A DNA stretch of 64,000 nt. It comes from Arcuatula senhousia. Taxonomy: Eukaryota; Mollusca; Bivalvia; Mytilida; Mytilidae. Below, piece after piece: positions 45,985 through 58,300 of this stretch. A program made the translations under genes and the position numbers. The stretch's first letter is position 1, and each line of letters starts with the position of its first letter. Location: NCBI GenBank assembly GCA_963971305.1, contig OZ020307.1, forward strand, positions 11,793,501 to 11,857,500, given 5' to 3'. A model generated the notes under the pieces. That model had not been told where the DNA came from and did no database searches. It was given only the letters and a program-made list of their open reading frames with translations.

Positions 45985-46108
45985 AAAACACTGGCTTATC
46001 TTTCACAAATGATAGAATTTTTCAGTCTTTTTGAGAGAAGAGCACAGGAATGAGCCAAAAGACCCCAAAAATTCTATCAAGAGTGGAAGATAATTTCAAG
46101 TTTTCCAA
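45985..46108. repeat. Intronic foldback of about 120 bp
   Basis: TTATCTTTCAC and TGATAGAATTTTT on the left pair with AAAAATTCTATCA and GTGGAAGATAA on the right, extending to GAAAAC/GTTTTC. Arms are about 40 bp, loop about 45 bp. It lies in the first TNRC6 intron. Confidence 0.55.
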
Positions 46109-47276
46109 GAACCTGTGCAAGTACATGTACCTATTTCTTCTGCATTCTAAATCAAAGCACTAAAGCGTTTATAGGTAAGCGAAATATATAATTACTGTAA
46201 AAGAATTATCCTCTGTTAAAGTATAATTATTGTTCATAATGTTTGCGAAATGATAATTTTGGTAAGCGAAGAAAGGATCGTCAAACATATGCTCTCAAAG
46301 TTAATGAACACAATCTGTATCGATTGAAACACCCCTCCGATTTAAATGCACTCGTCCCATTGATGTGTATATATTAGGTACTGAATTTATGAATGAACAA
46401 GACCGTATCCTTGCGTTGACCAATCAAATAAAAGAAATATTTATACGAACCATTCAAGTAATAGATGAATACATAATTTATATTCTATGGCCTTAAACCA
46501 AATAGTTTGTCAGTAAAATGCAAGGGAATAAATAAAACTTGTGCCGATCCTATAAAATGCCAATAAAAATGGAGATTTAAACAAGTGTGTATATTGAAAA
46601 GAAATAAAAACAATAAAGCATTTTTCCTAGACTGGATGCAGGAAGATCACTCGGTCTAGACTGAAAAAAACGTGAAAATCATTACTACTCTATAGACTCC
46701 ATAAGGCTTCGCTGCGCTTGCCTTAAAACTAAATTTTAAATAATTGGTTGACCTCATTAATAAATATCTCTTCTGATGATTTTTATTGGTTAGTTGATCA
46801 GTGTGAGATTGCTTCACATGCTTGCATCTCAACCTACTAGTCATCTGATAATGAAGAGTCATTTACGGAGGAAAAGAATTATTAGAGTTGAACATCATAA
46901 GACCAGAGTGTCAAGAGTTTACTAAACTTAAAATAGCCTTGGTGGTCCTTGTGAAAATCCAGTCAGACCAACCAAACTTAGATATTGGACCATTGTAAAT
47001 TTGACAAAAGAAGGTGGTGTTGAATGAAATGGATTGTTTTAAGGGAATATAGTTTGTTTGATGATTTCTGCAAACTGTGTATTAAAATGAAATTTTCCAA
47101 GGACCACTATTATACTACATGTATTATGACTATTACAAATTAAAGGGAATGGTTGATAGGACATACAAGATTCCTTGAAGGACCATTAAATGGAAATTGT
47201 TCAGAAAAATAACTTCACATTTACAAATGTATCCGTCAAACATGTCTTTCACATATTTTGTTTCTTGTCATTTTAG

Positions 47277-47332
47277 GTTCCATATTATTACATGACCAAA
47301 CGTCACACTGCCTGATCTGCTTTTAATCCAAA
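47277..47332 (+). other. TNRC6: TNRC6 5' UTR exon 2
   Basis: Acceptor CATTTTAG| and donor CAAA|GTGAGT bound 56 bases. They include an upstream ATG at 47292 opening a 7-codon frame (MTKRHTA). Confidence 0.55.
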
Positions 47333-47957
47333 GTGAGTACATTTTACTATATAATTAGTTAATATGAGTCAGTGGATTGTTTGGTTTGTCTATTGTCATA
47401 CAAAGTTAATTTTTAAGAATATACACAAGGCCATCATAAGGGTGGTTTGTTGGATGCAATTGCACCCCCACCCTAATCGCAAAAAAAAATATTTAAGAAA
47501 GAAATCTAGGAATGCAGCAAAACCCACTATAAATGAGTCCGATTTTAGATTTTAGACCAAACCCCAAGACTCTCCCCCATAAATGGTTCTGAAACAAAAC
47601 TCATGAAATTAGGTACACACATTATCAGAGTGTCCAAGCTTAAAGAAAAGGGAAGGCTATATGATGTTTCAAGTTATATCAACATGATCAATAAGTAGTT
47701 GACTGTATGATTAAGCAGAGTCGCTGAAGTCAGAAGATGGAAGCTGGATATGGTGTTGGGTTGATCTACATTTATTTAGCTTTATTGTGGTATCAGAAAC
47801 TCAAAAACATGCACTTGATCTGCTTTAAGTTCTTGGTTTGAGGTGTATTAAGTATTTAATTCAGTCCTTAAGTAAACAGGGTTCAGGCCCAGGCAAATGA
47901 CAGACATTGATATGTTATATATAACTTTACTTTAAAAAAAACATTATTTTATTTCAG

Positions 47958-48021
47958 ACTGTTGTTGTTATGTTGGTTGTGCTGCCATATATTTATTTGT
48001 TAAATGATTGTTCTTTTAATG
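47958..48021 (+). other. TNRC6: TNRC6 5' UTR exon 3 with uORF start
   Basis: Acceptor TTATTTCAG| and donor AATG|GTAAGT bound 64 bases. An ATG at 47970 opens a frame that, after splicing to 49331, encodes 29 residues beginning MLVVLPYIYLL and stops at 49366-49368. Confidence 0.55.
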
Positions 48022-48497
48022 GTAAGTTATTTCATTGTAAATGTATTGTTTCACATATCTTTTATTCCCTATTAATTTTATGGTTTTATGCAGATAAAGC
48101 CGTAAGCGCATGGAAATTGTGTTAATAACCTCAGTATCTGTTTTAGCAAATTTGCTTTTATAAAGATCCCATTTAAGCTGAAAAAAATCTTTTTTTTGTC
48201 CCTATTTTCTAGTATTAAAGTCCATATTTCCTACCTTTTAGGATAAAAGTTGGTTTTTATTCATGCACAGGTGACAATTTTCTTACCTTTCATAGATAAA
48301 TAAAGTTAATTGGCAGGATTTCTCAGAGTGAAAAATCTAAGTTACAAAATGGTGAATGTCAGGCAGTGGGCGGGGAAGAAATTTTTATAACAGTTTTCTC
48401 AGCAACAACTGATCATAGCCACTTGATATTGGATATACAGCATCAGGGGTTGGTACCATAATGCGGGATTTTATTTCAGGTAAGTCACTCACCTACT

Positions 48498-49040
48498 CAG
48501 GGCTCAAGCTACTTTAGAAAAATAGGGAGAAGTGACTTCTCTTGTATGGTATTAGGGTGAAGTGGGGAGGAAAGGGAGAAGTGACCGACGACCAAATCCG
48601 GTAAAAATGCCTTGGGTCCGGTAAAAAAAATGTAAATTTTCGGACCAAATGTCTGGTGTTTTGATGGACAACTGCTGATTTTTTACTTCAAGTCTTATCT
48701 TAAGTTTAAAAATATTAATAAAATAAGCTTCTCATCTCAATTTAAAATGCCTTCAAATCATTTTAGAAGATTATTTTTTGAAAGATGGTGAATATTAATG
48801 GAGGATAACATTGGATTATATTTTGATCATACATGTCATAGTGATTGAAATATATCCGGAAATACGTCAAAAGAGGCGTTTCGTTTCGTTCCCTGTCAAT
48901 TTTTTCCCCATGATGTAAACCTGCAAATAAACGGCACCAATGGTCGAGATCGTAAGGCGACTTGACTTCGCTTTTGATGGAGAATCAGGGCGAAGTTGTC
49001 GACGCCAGGGTGACTTCTTCGCCCGGTAACGTGAGCCCTG
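48498..49040. mobile_element. MITE with CAGGGCTCA TIRs in a TNRC6 intron
   Basis: The ends CAGGGCTCA/TGAGCCCTG with CTACT on both sides (48493-48497, 49041-49045) define 543 bp. It includes GGGAGAAGTGAC-type words inverted at the other end (GTGACTTCTTCGCCC). The 5-bp duplication suggests a hAT-related subgroup. Non-coding. Confidence 0.75.
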
Positions 49041-49330
49041 CTACTTCCTGTTAAACAAAATCTGGTTATTTTTGACTTTGACAGATTTTTTTCTTTGATT
49101 AATTTAAGAACTATTGAAAGGGGGTCAGTTTCATAATTTGAAACTTGGTAGGATGGTTCAGTATGACAAACTGTATGTGACATGTCCGAAGAAACTTTCA
49201 GATCCGTCGGACTTCTAGTCCCTGTTAAGGGCCAGCGGGTGCATCTGTGTCCCATGCTTTATTTGATCTTGCGAAAAAGTTTGAATTGAAAGCATTACAT
49301 AGTATGTACAAATGATGTTTATTGTTTCAG

Positions 49331-52300
49331 GTTTAATCCAGAACAAAAGTGCTGTTTTAAGAGATTGATTTGTTTTAGATATTTGTGCCAAAGGTTAAAA
49401 TGCAGCAAGGTAATAATTTAAAAATAATGTTGTAAACAAACAGGTGCTATGGCAATCTACTGTTCATAATTTTTTTCTTGAATGGGGGTCTTGGTGAAGT
49501 CAATCTATCTTGGTATTGTCACCATTAAAAATTCATTTACATGTAGCTCTTTACATCCTGCTATCATAAGGGCATTTACTAGTATGTTGATCTTATGTTA
49601 CAAAACTTAAAAGACACTTTTAAGAATATTTATATTTGCACTAACAGTCTATATAATGTTTTGTTGAATTGTTGGTCCTATCACTATAACTGAAGATCAT
49701 TAAATTTCACCATTAAATTTTTGCAGCTGCTAAACCAGTCAATAATCAAGTTAGTGGTGGTTGGGGAGCCAGTAGTGTTCCTAGTGCCAGTACTGAAAAT
49801 GAAGATGATGGTGGGTGGGGTATGGGACCACCTGGAGTAGGCAGTGGATGGATGGGTAATAAATCTCTTCTGTCATAACAATCATGAAAAGTTATAATCA
49901 AGAAAAGGGTTATTAAAAATAATGCAACACACACTGAGAAAGCTTAAGAAATTTACATGTAGCTAGGTATTGTTTTCCCTGAATTATTAAAATTTTGTTT
50001 GACCTGTTGAAATTGTTATTACTGTCATATTATTCACTTTATAACATTGATTCTAAGTATAAATTGGGTTTTGATGTCAAAAAAAAAAAAAATACAACAT
50101 GGTGATAGTATCTCAGAATTTTCTTTACTAATCGCTAAAGTGTATATAACTTAAACTGTGATACTTGTATTTTGAATTAATTTGTTATATTTGTTTTCTC
50201 TAGCAGTAATTCCTCTCCTAATCTATAACAATTATATTTTCACAGGAAAAGCATATTTTCCAGGTGGTATACCTCCCAATAACGGAGAAGTTCCTTCATG
50301 GCAAGGACCAGGAGGAGATTGGAAACCAAGTGTTATAGTGGATCGGAACGATAAGGAGGCATGGCCTTCTATTGGAGGTGATCATTCCGAGACAACCTCA
50401 GACAATGGGGAAGATAGTGCCTCCGTCAAATCAGGATCTGTGATATCGTCATCCAGTCAGGACCATACAGCCCTTTGGTCTCTTAATGGACTCAATGAAT
50501 CAAACACTACCTGGGATTCAACTCCCAGCAGTTCCACATGGGGAACATCATATCCTCAAAGTCTTTCAAATAATATGCAAGGAAAAACTAGTATTGCTGG
50601 TTCTAGTGATCCTTCCAGAGGTTGGGGAAACGTCCCTGGAACCCTCCCCCAGGGACTTGGTCAAATTCAGGGAGGGAATAGGCCACAAAACATAGTGCAA
50701 ATACCGCAGTCAGCAGCAGACAGTATGCAATCGTCTCATTCCGTCTCTAATCAGGCTTCTTATGGTGCATATACTTCAGCTTTTAAGCCTGTTGGTGATT
50801 CTTGGGGTGCAGTTGGTACTATACCCAGTGATTTAGCAGGCAAGGGCAATGGCAATAGTGCTCAACCAAAACCAGACCAAACGTCCGAAGCTGGATGGCC
50901 AGGAAATCCTCCCCCAATAACTGCTAGTGGTGCTTCAGAATGGGGTGAAACTACTACACCATCATCCATGGCTTCTACAAAGCAACAGTGGCCTACTGAT
51001 ACAAAACAGGGCCTTCAACCTCAACCAACATCCTGGGCTCAGGCTGCCGGTAAAGGCATTTCTACTAGTCCCTCCAATCCCGTGTCAAATCAAAATGCAC
51101 AATCTCAAAGCATATCACAGCCAGAAGTACCTAATGAAGTCCGACAATGTATTGATAGTCATGATGGTTGGGGTGTGAAACCAGTTCGTCAGGACACAAA
51201 TTGGGATACTGTTGAAACCACCCCTAAAGCCAAGAGGAAATTTCCCCCTCCTGGTGCTGCAGCCAATCCAGAAAAACCAGCAGCTGCTGCAGCAGCTAAT
51301 CCAACCATGCCCAGCAATATGTGGAACAATAATAATGGAACTGGAATATGGGAATCTGCTAAAGAACCTCAACAACCTGCCTCGTGGACCAGTGCCCCAT
51401 CAGGTAGTTCATCTCAGTGGGATGATTCTCAACCCAAAGATCAAAATACTTGGCAAAATCCTCCAGGAACAACCTCTAGTCAGTGGGGAGGAAAAACAGA
51501 AACTGGTTCTTGGCCAAGTGAGCGTCCTAGCCAGTGGGGTGAGGGAGGCAAACAAGAGGTCAATGATGGCACTGCTCTATGGGGAAATCCAGGTGGAAAG
51601 CCTGCCAATTGGAACCAACCACCTACAAACAACCCTCCACCACCACAAAGACCAAACTGGAACCAAGCACCACCTCCAACACAACCAGCAGGATGGGGTC
51701 AACCTCCAGGTCATCCTCAAGCTCCAAAAGTTGATGATGGTACATGCTTGTGGGCTGCTGGATCTCCAAAACAGGTGATTGTGTCTTCTTAAAGGTCTTA
51801 AACAAGTCTAAAAGCACATTCATTTATAGCATGAAATGTGATTTCAAAAATGTGTTTCTTTTAAGTAATTGTTTTGAAACACATGGAAAAATGAGAAAAA
51901 AGCTTTATATTGTTCCATACATATTTTTCCTCATCTATAAACCACACTTAATAAACATTATGTTGAAAATGTTTCGATTTGCTGATGTTCTGATGATGGT
52001 GATGCATAACGTTTATTTCAGCTAAATTTTTTGCTCAGTAAAAGTACATGCAGTAAAGATATTCAAAATACCTATTTACAGAGCAATGTTTAAGATTTTT
52101 GAATTGACAATGTATCCCAAGTTGTATTCTCAAAAAAAGCACTGAAGACATAATGTCACATGATGGTAATTCAAAAAAAATTTACTTTGTATTCAACCCA
52201 TTATAAGCATAATAAACACATTTTTTGTGATAACCATATATTGAAAATGAATAAGAACTTTAATAAATTTCAGGCTCAGGCGGCTGGTTGGGGAGAAGCT

Positions 52301-55300
52301 AATAACCAGTGGAATCCAACAGCAGCTATTGGTCAAAAACCAAAGACACCTTCCTGGTCTGAGGACCCCAGTGCTAAGGTAAGGCTGGGAAACCCTGTTG
52401 TTGGTGTGGGTACAGTCTCCTCCTCCCAAATGGGGCCAGATGGGGACAAGTTTTGGAATCGCCCACCTGACCAGGGACCCAACCCTAAAAGTACCTTCAA
52501 CTGGGGTGAGGCCGATATGATTTGGAATACTTCTGACTATAATAAGGTAAGATCACTGCAGTTGAATGCATGATTTCACTGAGAAAGTCCCAAAGTTTGT
52601 TCCCCAGGGGAGGAGGATGCATGCTCATTAATTTTCATGTTTGTTGTTGTTTTAATGTTGACAAACAAGCTGCAGTCTCAAAAATGTTTCTCTCTCACTC
52701 TAATCAGTATTTATTATTTACCTAACGTGCCTTTATTTTGGTTTAGGAACAACTCATAAAAATCAGCTAACGGAACAAGGTTTTCATTTCTTGCAGTGAA
52801 TTATTTTTTCAGAATATTTGACTAACCTTTCTTTGCTGTTCAGAAGTTTAAAGAATGTTCAGTTGCCTAACTTTCAGCACATGTTAGTTTTATCTTTGGC
52901 ACCAGTAATGTGGTTCATTTTCGTTTAAGTAAAAAATGTAGATATTTAAAAACAAAAATGTAAGGTGTCCAAGATTTTATTTTTGGGGCATTTTTAAAAC
53001 TTCTGTTAAGATCAGAAACAAAAGTCGTGTTAGCAGTAGTAATCGGATGGTGAACCATGCAACAGGGATGGTATTACTAATGGTATGTTTGCAGGCTCTT
53101 GGTGTCTTGTTGCAGGATGACATGTTCTGGAATGAGGACAAGAGCAGCAGCTGGGAAGATACAGACATGGGGACATGGGTCGATGAAACACAAGAAAATA
53201 ATTCCACATGGAGCAGTGCCTCTGGTTGGAACAGAGGCAAGAAACCTATAATCAAGGTAATCACCAGGTTAAGGAAGAGATCTGTAGCTTGTTTGTCAAT
53301 TTATCTGTTGTAATTTGACTTGCAACGATCAATGGTTGCTTTCTACTTTCAGGGTGCTAGCCGGTTTCCTGGTGGGAATCAGCCTCAGATGAGAAGTAGA
53401 ATGATTCAGCAGTTAATGGAGCTTGGCTTTTCGGTATTTATGCGTATAGTATTTAAATATGTGTAATTAGGGCCCCGCATCAAAGATGCGGACGCCCTAT
53501 AGTTTTCACTTTGTCCGTCTGTCCGTCCGTCAACAATTTTTGTGAACACTAAAACTCAAAAACTATTAACACCACAGTTCTGAAACTTTGCACAGCTGCT
53601 AAGTAGCATGTCATGATGTGCATATTAAAATTTCGTGCAAATCTGATTAATATTTTTGGAAAAAACTTCATTTTTTTAACGAAAATCACAGATTTTGAGA
53701 ATTGGACTTTGTGAACACTAAAACTCAAAAACTGTTAACGAAACAGTTCTGAAACTTTGTTCAGCTACTTAGTAGCATGTCCTGATTTGCATATTAAAAT
53801 TTCGTGCAAATCTGATTAATAGTTTTGGAAAAAACTTCATTTTTTATCGAAAATCACAGATTTTGAGAATTGGACTTTGTGAACACTAATACTCAAAAAC
53901 TGTTAACAATACAGTTCTGAAACTTTGCACAGCTGCTAAGTAGCATGTCCTGATTTGCATATTAAAATTTCGTGCAAATCTGATTAATATTTTTGGAAAA
54001 AACTTCATTTTTTATCGAAAATCACAGATTTTGAGAATTATGGACTTTGTGAACATTAAAACTCAAAGTCTATTAACAATACAGATCTGTAGTTTCATAT
54101 GCATTCCATGGAACATGCCTTATTGGTTATAATTAAAGTTCGTATGATTTTGAAAACACTTAGATATTTTGCCGCGGGGCCCTTTCTGACTTTGTCAGTA
54201 TTCTAGTTTAAAGACGTTTTGTCCATACACGAGTCTCAGTGTAAAACTTTGAAAAAGAAAAATGATAAATTTGAGAACCAGCATTGTTTTGTAGTGCTAG
54301 CAACTATAGTAAGGAATCCTTTACGGCTTAAAAATGCCCAAAATTGTTTATATCTTGATCAGACAGCTTATAAGATCATGAAAATTGCATTTTAATGTCG
54401 CAAGTTGTATAAATAACCCAGGTTGCAAATTCATTATCTCAGAAGCAACAAACAACTACATATGCCATCTTTGAAGATGGTTATAGCAAATAAAATGCTT
54501 AATTACCCCAAGCTGAACAGGGACTCATCAATATACTTTGGAGTGCCGTACTTAATCCTCCTATTGAATGTGTTACAATTGAAGTTGATCTCTCTGATCA
54601 GTTGAAACTCACATCTATAGAGATTAGAGAGGAGATTATCTTGTATGGAGGAAAAATTTTCCTACTGTAAAAGATTCACCTGTTGAAAATTGCACATTCG
54701 CAAAATAGCTCAAAAATGGTATTAATACAAAAGAAAATGTGCAAAATAAATGTCAAAGAGATGTTTAAAACAATAAATTCATAACAGAAAATTATCTAGT
54801 TTCAAAAATCATAGATGTACACTCCAGCTAACACGGATTAATCAAAGCCGTGATGTCGTGAAGGCGACCATTAACTCATAATGGACTGTCCTTGACGGCC
54901 ATCGATAAAATCATCGTGGATTGTAAAACGATGTCCGCGAAGAAATCCACGTTGAAAATGGATATACGATATATTAATGCAGAAACAAATGTTCGTTTGA
55001 TAGACACTTGGGGTTTTTCTAATTAAAAGTATTTTTAGATGTTTAAATAGTTTGCTTTCATATATACTGATTTACTTGTAAAAAAACATTTATACAGCTA
55101 AGTTATGTTGTTACTTTTAATGGAAGTATTTGTTTAAAAATGGTCAATGATTTTAAAAGTTTTCATTCCCCATTAAGAGCCTCTGTTGTTTTATCTGGAA
55201 CCACATTCCTTTGTAATTGTCACCTGTCAATCATTCCTTAAGATATTTAAAGATGAAAGGTGACTGACCGGTGAGATTAAAATATTCTCACGCACCTGGA

Positions 55301-58300
55301 GTTGAAGTTATTGTTGCAGACGATGACAGGTAAATCAATTGAAGGATGCTCCAATCAAAGATTAGAATTTAGACACACCCACAACAGCTCGAATGGAAAA
55401 TTCCACTGGCACAATTATTTACTTCTTAGAATAAACAAACAAATTTAGCAGATGTGAATTATACCTGGCCACGCCATGGCCTACCCTACGGGAGACCACC
55501 TTACAAATTACATAATCCAGATAATAATTAGCATGTTGGTCTGAAGTATTATACACAGGAAACGGTAGGTAAACCCCTGTTGTGCACTGCTGTTGGTCCG
55601 AGCATCAAAGTGTCACGCAAGGTCAAATTTACATCTTACATTGTCTTCTATCAATTCAAATAGTCGTAATTCTTAAAAGGCTGGTTAGGAACTGAAGTTA
55701 AATTTGGTGCAAATACCGGACTTTGGGTCCTGTCTTGTTCCATTTCAAATCAGTTTGAAATGAATTTTCCTTTTATATAAGATTATTAGATAAAAACTTC
55801 TTAAGTTTTCATCATAATTAAAGATCGTCCATATTCTCATTTCAGTCCAGATTGCTGTCATTGTTAAAAGAATGAAAATGCCGTGCTGAAGTTAATTTTG
55901 GCTCCTGTCTTTTTCGATTTTTAATCAGTTTGAAATATTTTTTTCTTTCATATAAGTTTATTACATAAAACTTTTTAAAACTTTCTTGAAAGACCTCATT
56001 TCAGCCAAGGTCGTTGTCATTTTTAAAAGAATGAAAATGTGCTGCAGTTCACTTTGTCGCAAGTCTTTCACTACCGTCTTTTACAAATTGAAAAATTATA
56101 AAGAATTGTCCTATTTATAAGATGACAAAAAATAATTGCTGCAATCATTTCACTTGTATTAAATTTCGTTACAAAAGCGTAAGTTACTAGTCTAAAACAA
56201 TTTTGATTCATCAAACGTATCGCGTAAAATATTACATCTGCATTTTCCGATAGGTGATTATGAGAATTAACAAAAAATTACAATTTTCACGTAAAATGGT
56301 ATTTTTGTTTCTCCGTTTTGTGATTCACACGTATATATGAATAAGTCAAAGTGGAAAGTTATACTTATAAACTTCAAGAGTAAATCTTGCTCGCATTACA
56401 CAGGACCGACAGACTTGCTGAAACTGCAAGACGCTTGCCCTAAAAGAAAGACAAATTTCGTCTATAGTATAGGTCTTTATATGACTTAATTCTTTTTCTT
56501 TTCCAGTTACAGTTGTAAAATCTTTTAATTTCAAAACGTAAAAAATTATTTAATACATCACCGATTTCAAATTGATTTTTGAAATAAAACTACATGGAAG
56601 TCCGAACTGCCGACGGTTCTTTCTTGATCCTGAATCTTGATCAGTCTCTTTTTCTCTCTCTTTTATTAGCTCACCTGGACCGAAGGTCCATGTGAGCTAT
56701 TACCATCACTTGGCGTCCGTCGTCGTCGTCTGTCGTCTGTCGTCGTCTGTCGTCGTCGTCGTCTGTTAACAATTTTTCAAAAATCTTCTCCTCTGAAACT
56801 ACTGAACAGAATTTAATGAAACTTGGTATGAATGATCCTTAGGGTGTCCTGCACCAAACTTGTGTTTCGATTTTTGATCCGTCAAAAAACATGGCCACCG
56901 TTACTAAAAATAGACCAGGGGGGTCAGACTACTGTTTTTGGCTCGTAAATCAAAAAGTATAAGAGATAGAGGAAATCTGAGGCCACGCTACTGATTCAGC
57001 ATCAAAAGCTCTACAAAAGTCTCCATTTGGTCAAAGTTGTCAGATGACCCCTTATAGGGGTTACGGCCCCTTAAAGGTGAAAAATAGCATTTTTTCATGT
57101 TTTTGGCCTACAGAATGAAAACTATTGCAGATAGAGATTAGCTGTTGCTTGCTTAAATGTTAAGCTCATTTAGCTCTACGAAAGTCTCCATAGGGTCGAA
57201 GTTGTCAGATGACCCCTTATAGGGGTTACGGCCCCTTAAAGGTGAAAAATGGCCATTTTTCATGTTTTTGGCCTACAGAATGAAAACTATTGCAGATAGA
57301 GATTAGCTGTTCCCTGCTTAAATGTTTAGCTCATTTAGCTCTACAAAAGTCTCCATAAGGTCGAAGTTGTCAGATGACCCCTTATAGGGGTTACGGCCCT
57401 TGAAAAATAGCGTTTTTTCATGTTTTTGTCCTACAGAATGGAAACTATTGCACATAGAGATTAGCTGTTGCTTGCTTAAATGTTCAGCTCATTTAGCTCT
57501 ACAAAATTCTCCATAGGGTCCAAGTTGTCAGATGACCCCTTATAGGGGTTACGGCCCCTGAAAAATAGCGATTTTTCATGTTTTTGTCCTACAGAATGAA
57601 AAATATTGCAGATAGAGATTAGCTGTTGCTTGCTTAAATGTTCAGCTCATTTAGCTCTACAAAATTCTCCATAGGGTCGAAGTTGTCAGATGACCCCTTA
57701 TAGGGGTTACGGCCGCTGAAAAATAGCGATTTTTCATGTTTTTGGCCTATAGAATGAAAACTATTGCAGATAGAGATTAGCTGTTGCTTGCTTAAATGTT
57801 CAGCTCATTTAGCTCTACAAAATTCTCCATAGGGTCAAAGTTGTCAGATGACCCCTTATAGGGGTTACGGCCCCTTAAAAAAATGATTTTTCATGTTTTT
57901 GGCCTACAGAATGAAAACTATTGCAGGTAGAGATTAGCTGTTGCTTGCTTAAATGTTCAGCTCATTTAGCTCTACAAAAGTCTCCATAGGGTCGAAGTTG
58001 TCAGATGACTCCTTATAGGGGTTATGGCCCCTTATAGGTGCAAAATGGTGTTTTTGGCCTATAGAATGAAAACTATTGCAGGTAGAGAAAAGCTGTTGCT
58101 TGCTTAAATGTTCAGCTCATTTAGCTCTACAAAAGTATAGGGTCAACATCAAGACCAGGTGAGCGATTCAGGCTCCTGGGAGCCTCTTGTTTTAAATCTA
58201 ATTCTTATATAAAATATGCTTCAAATTGAAAACAACATAGCCTTTCAAATTAGGTTTTTAGATGTATACTATTAACTGACGGCAATGAAGATTTTCAATA

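Noticed and set aside
51212..51778. 188-residue ORF overlapping TNRC6
   Set aside because: Out-of-frame shadow of the GW-rich exon.
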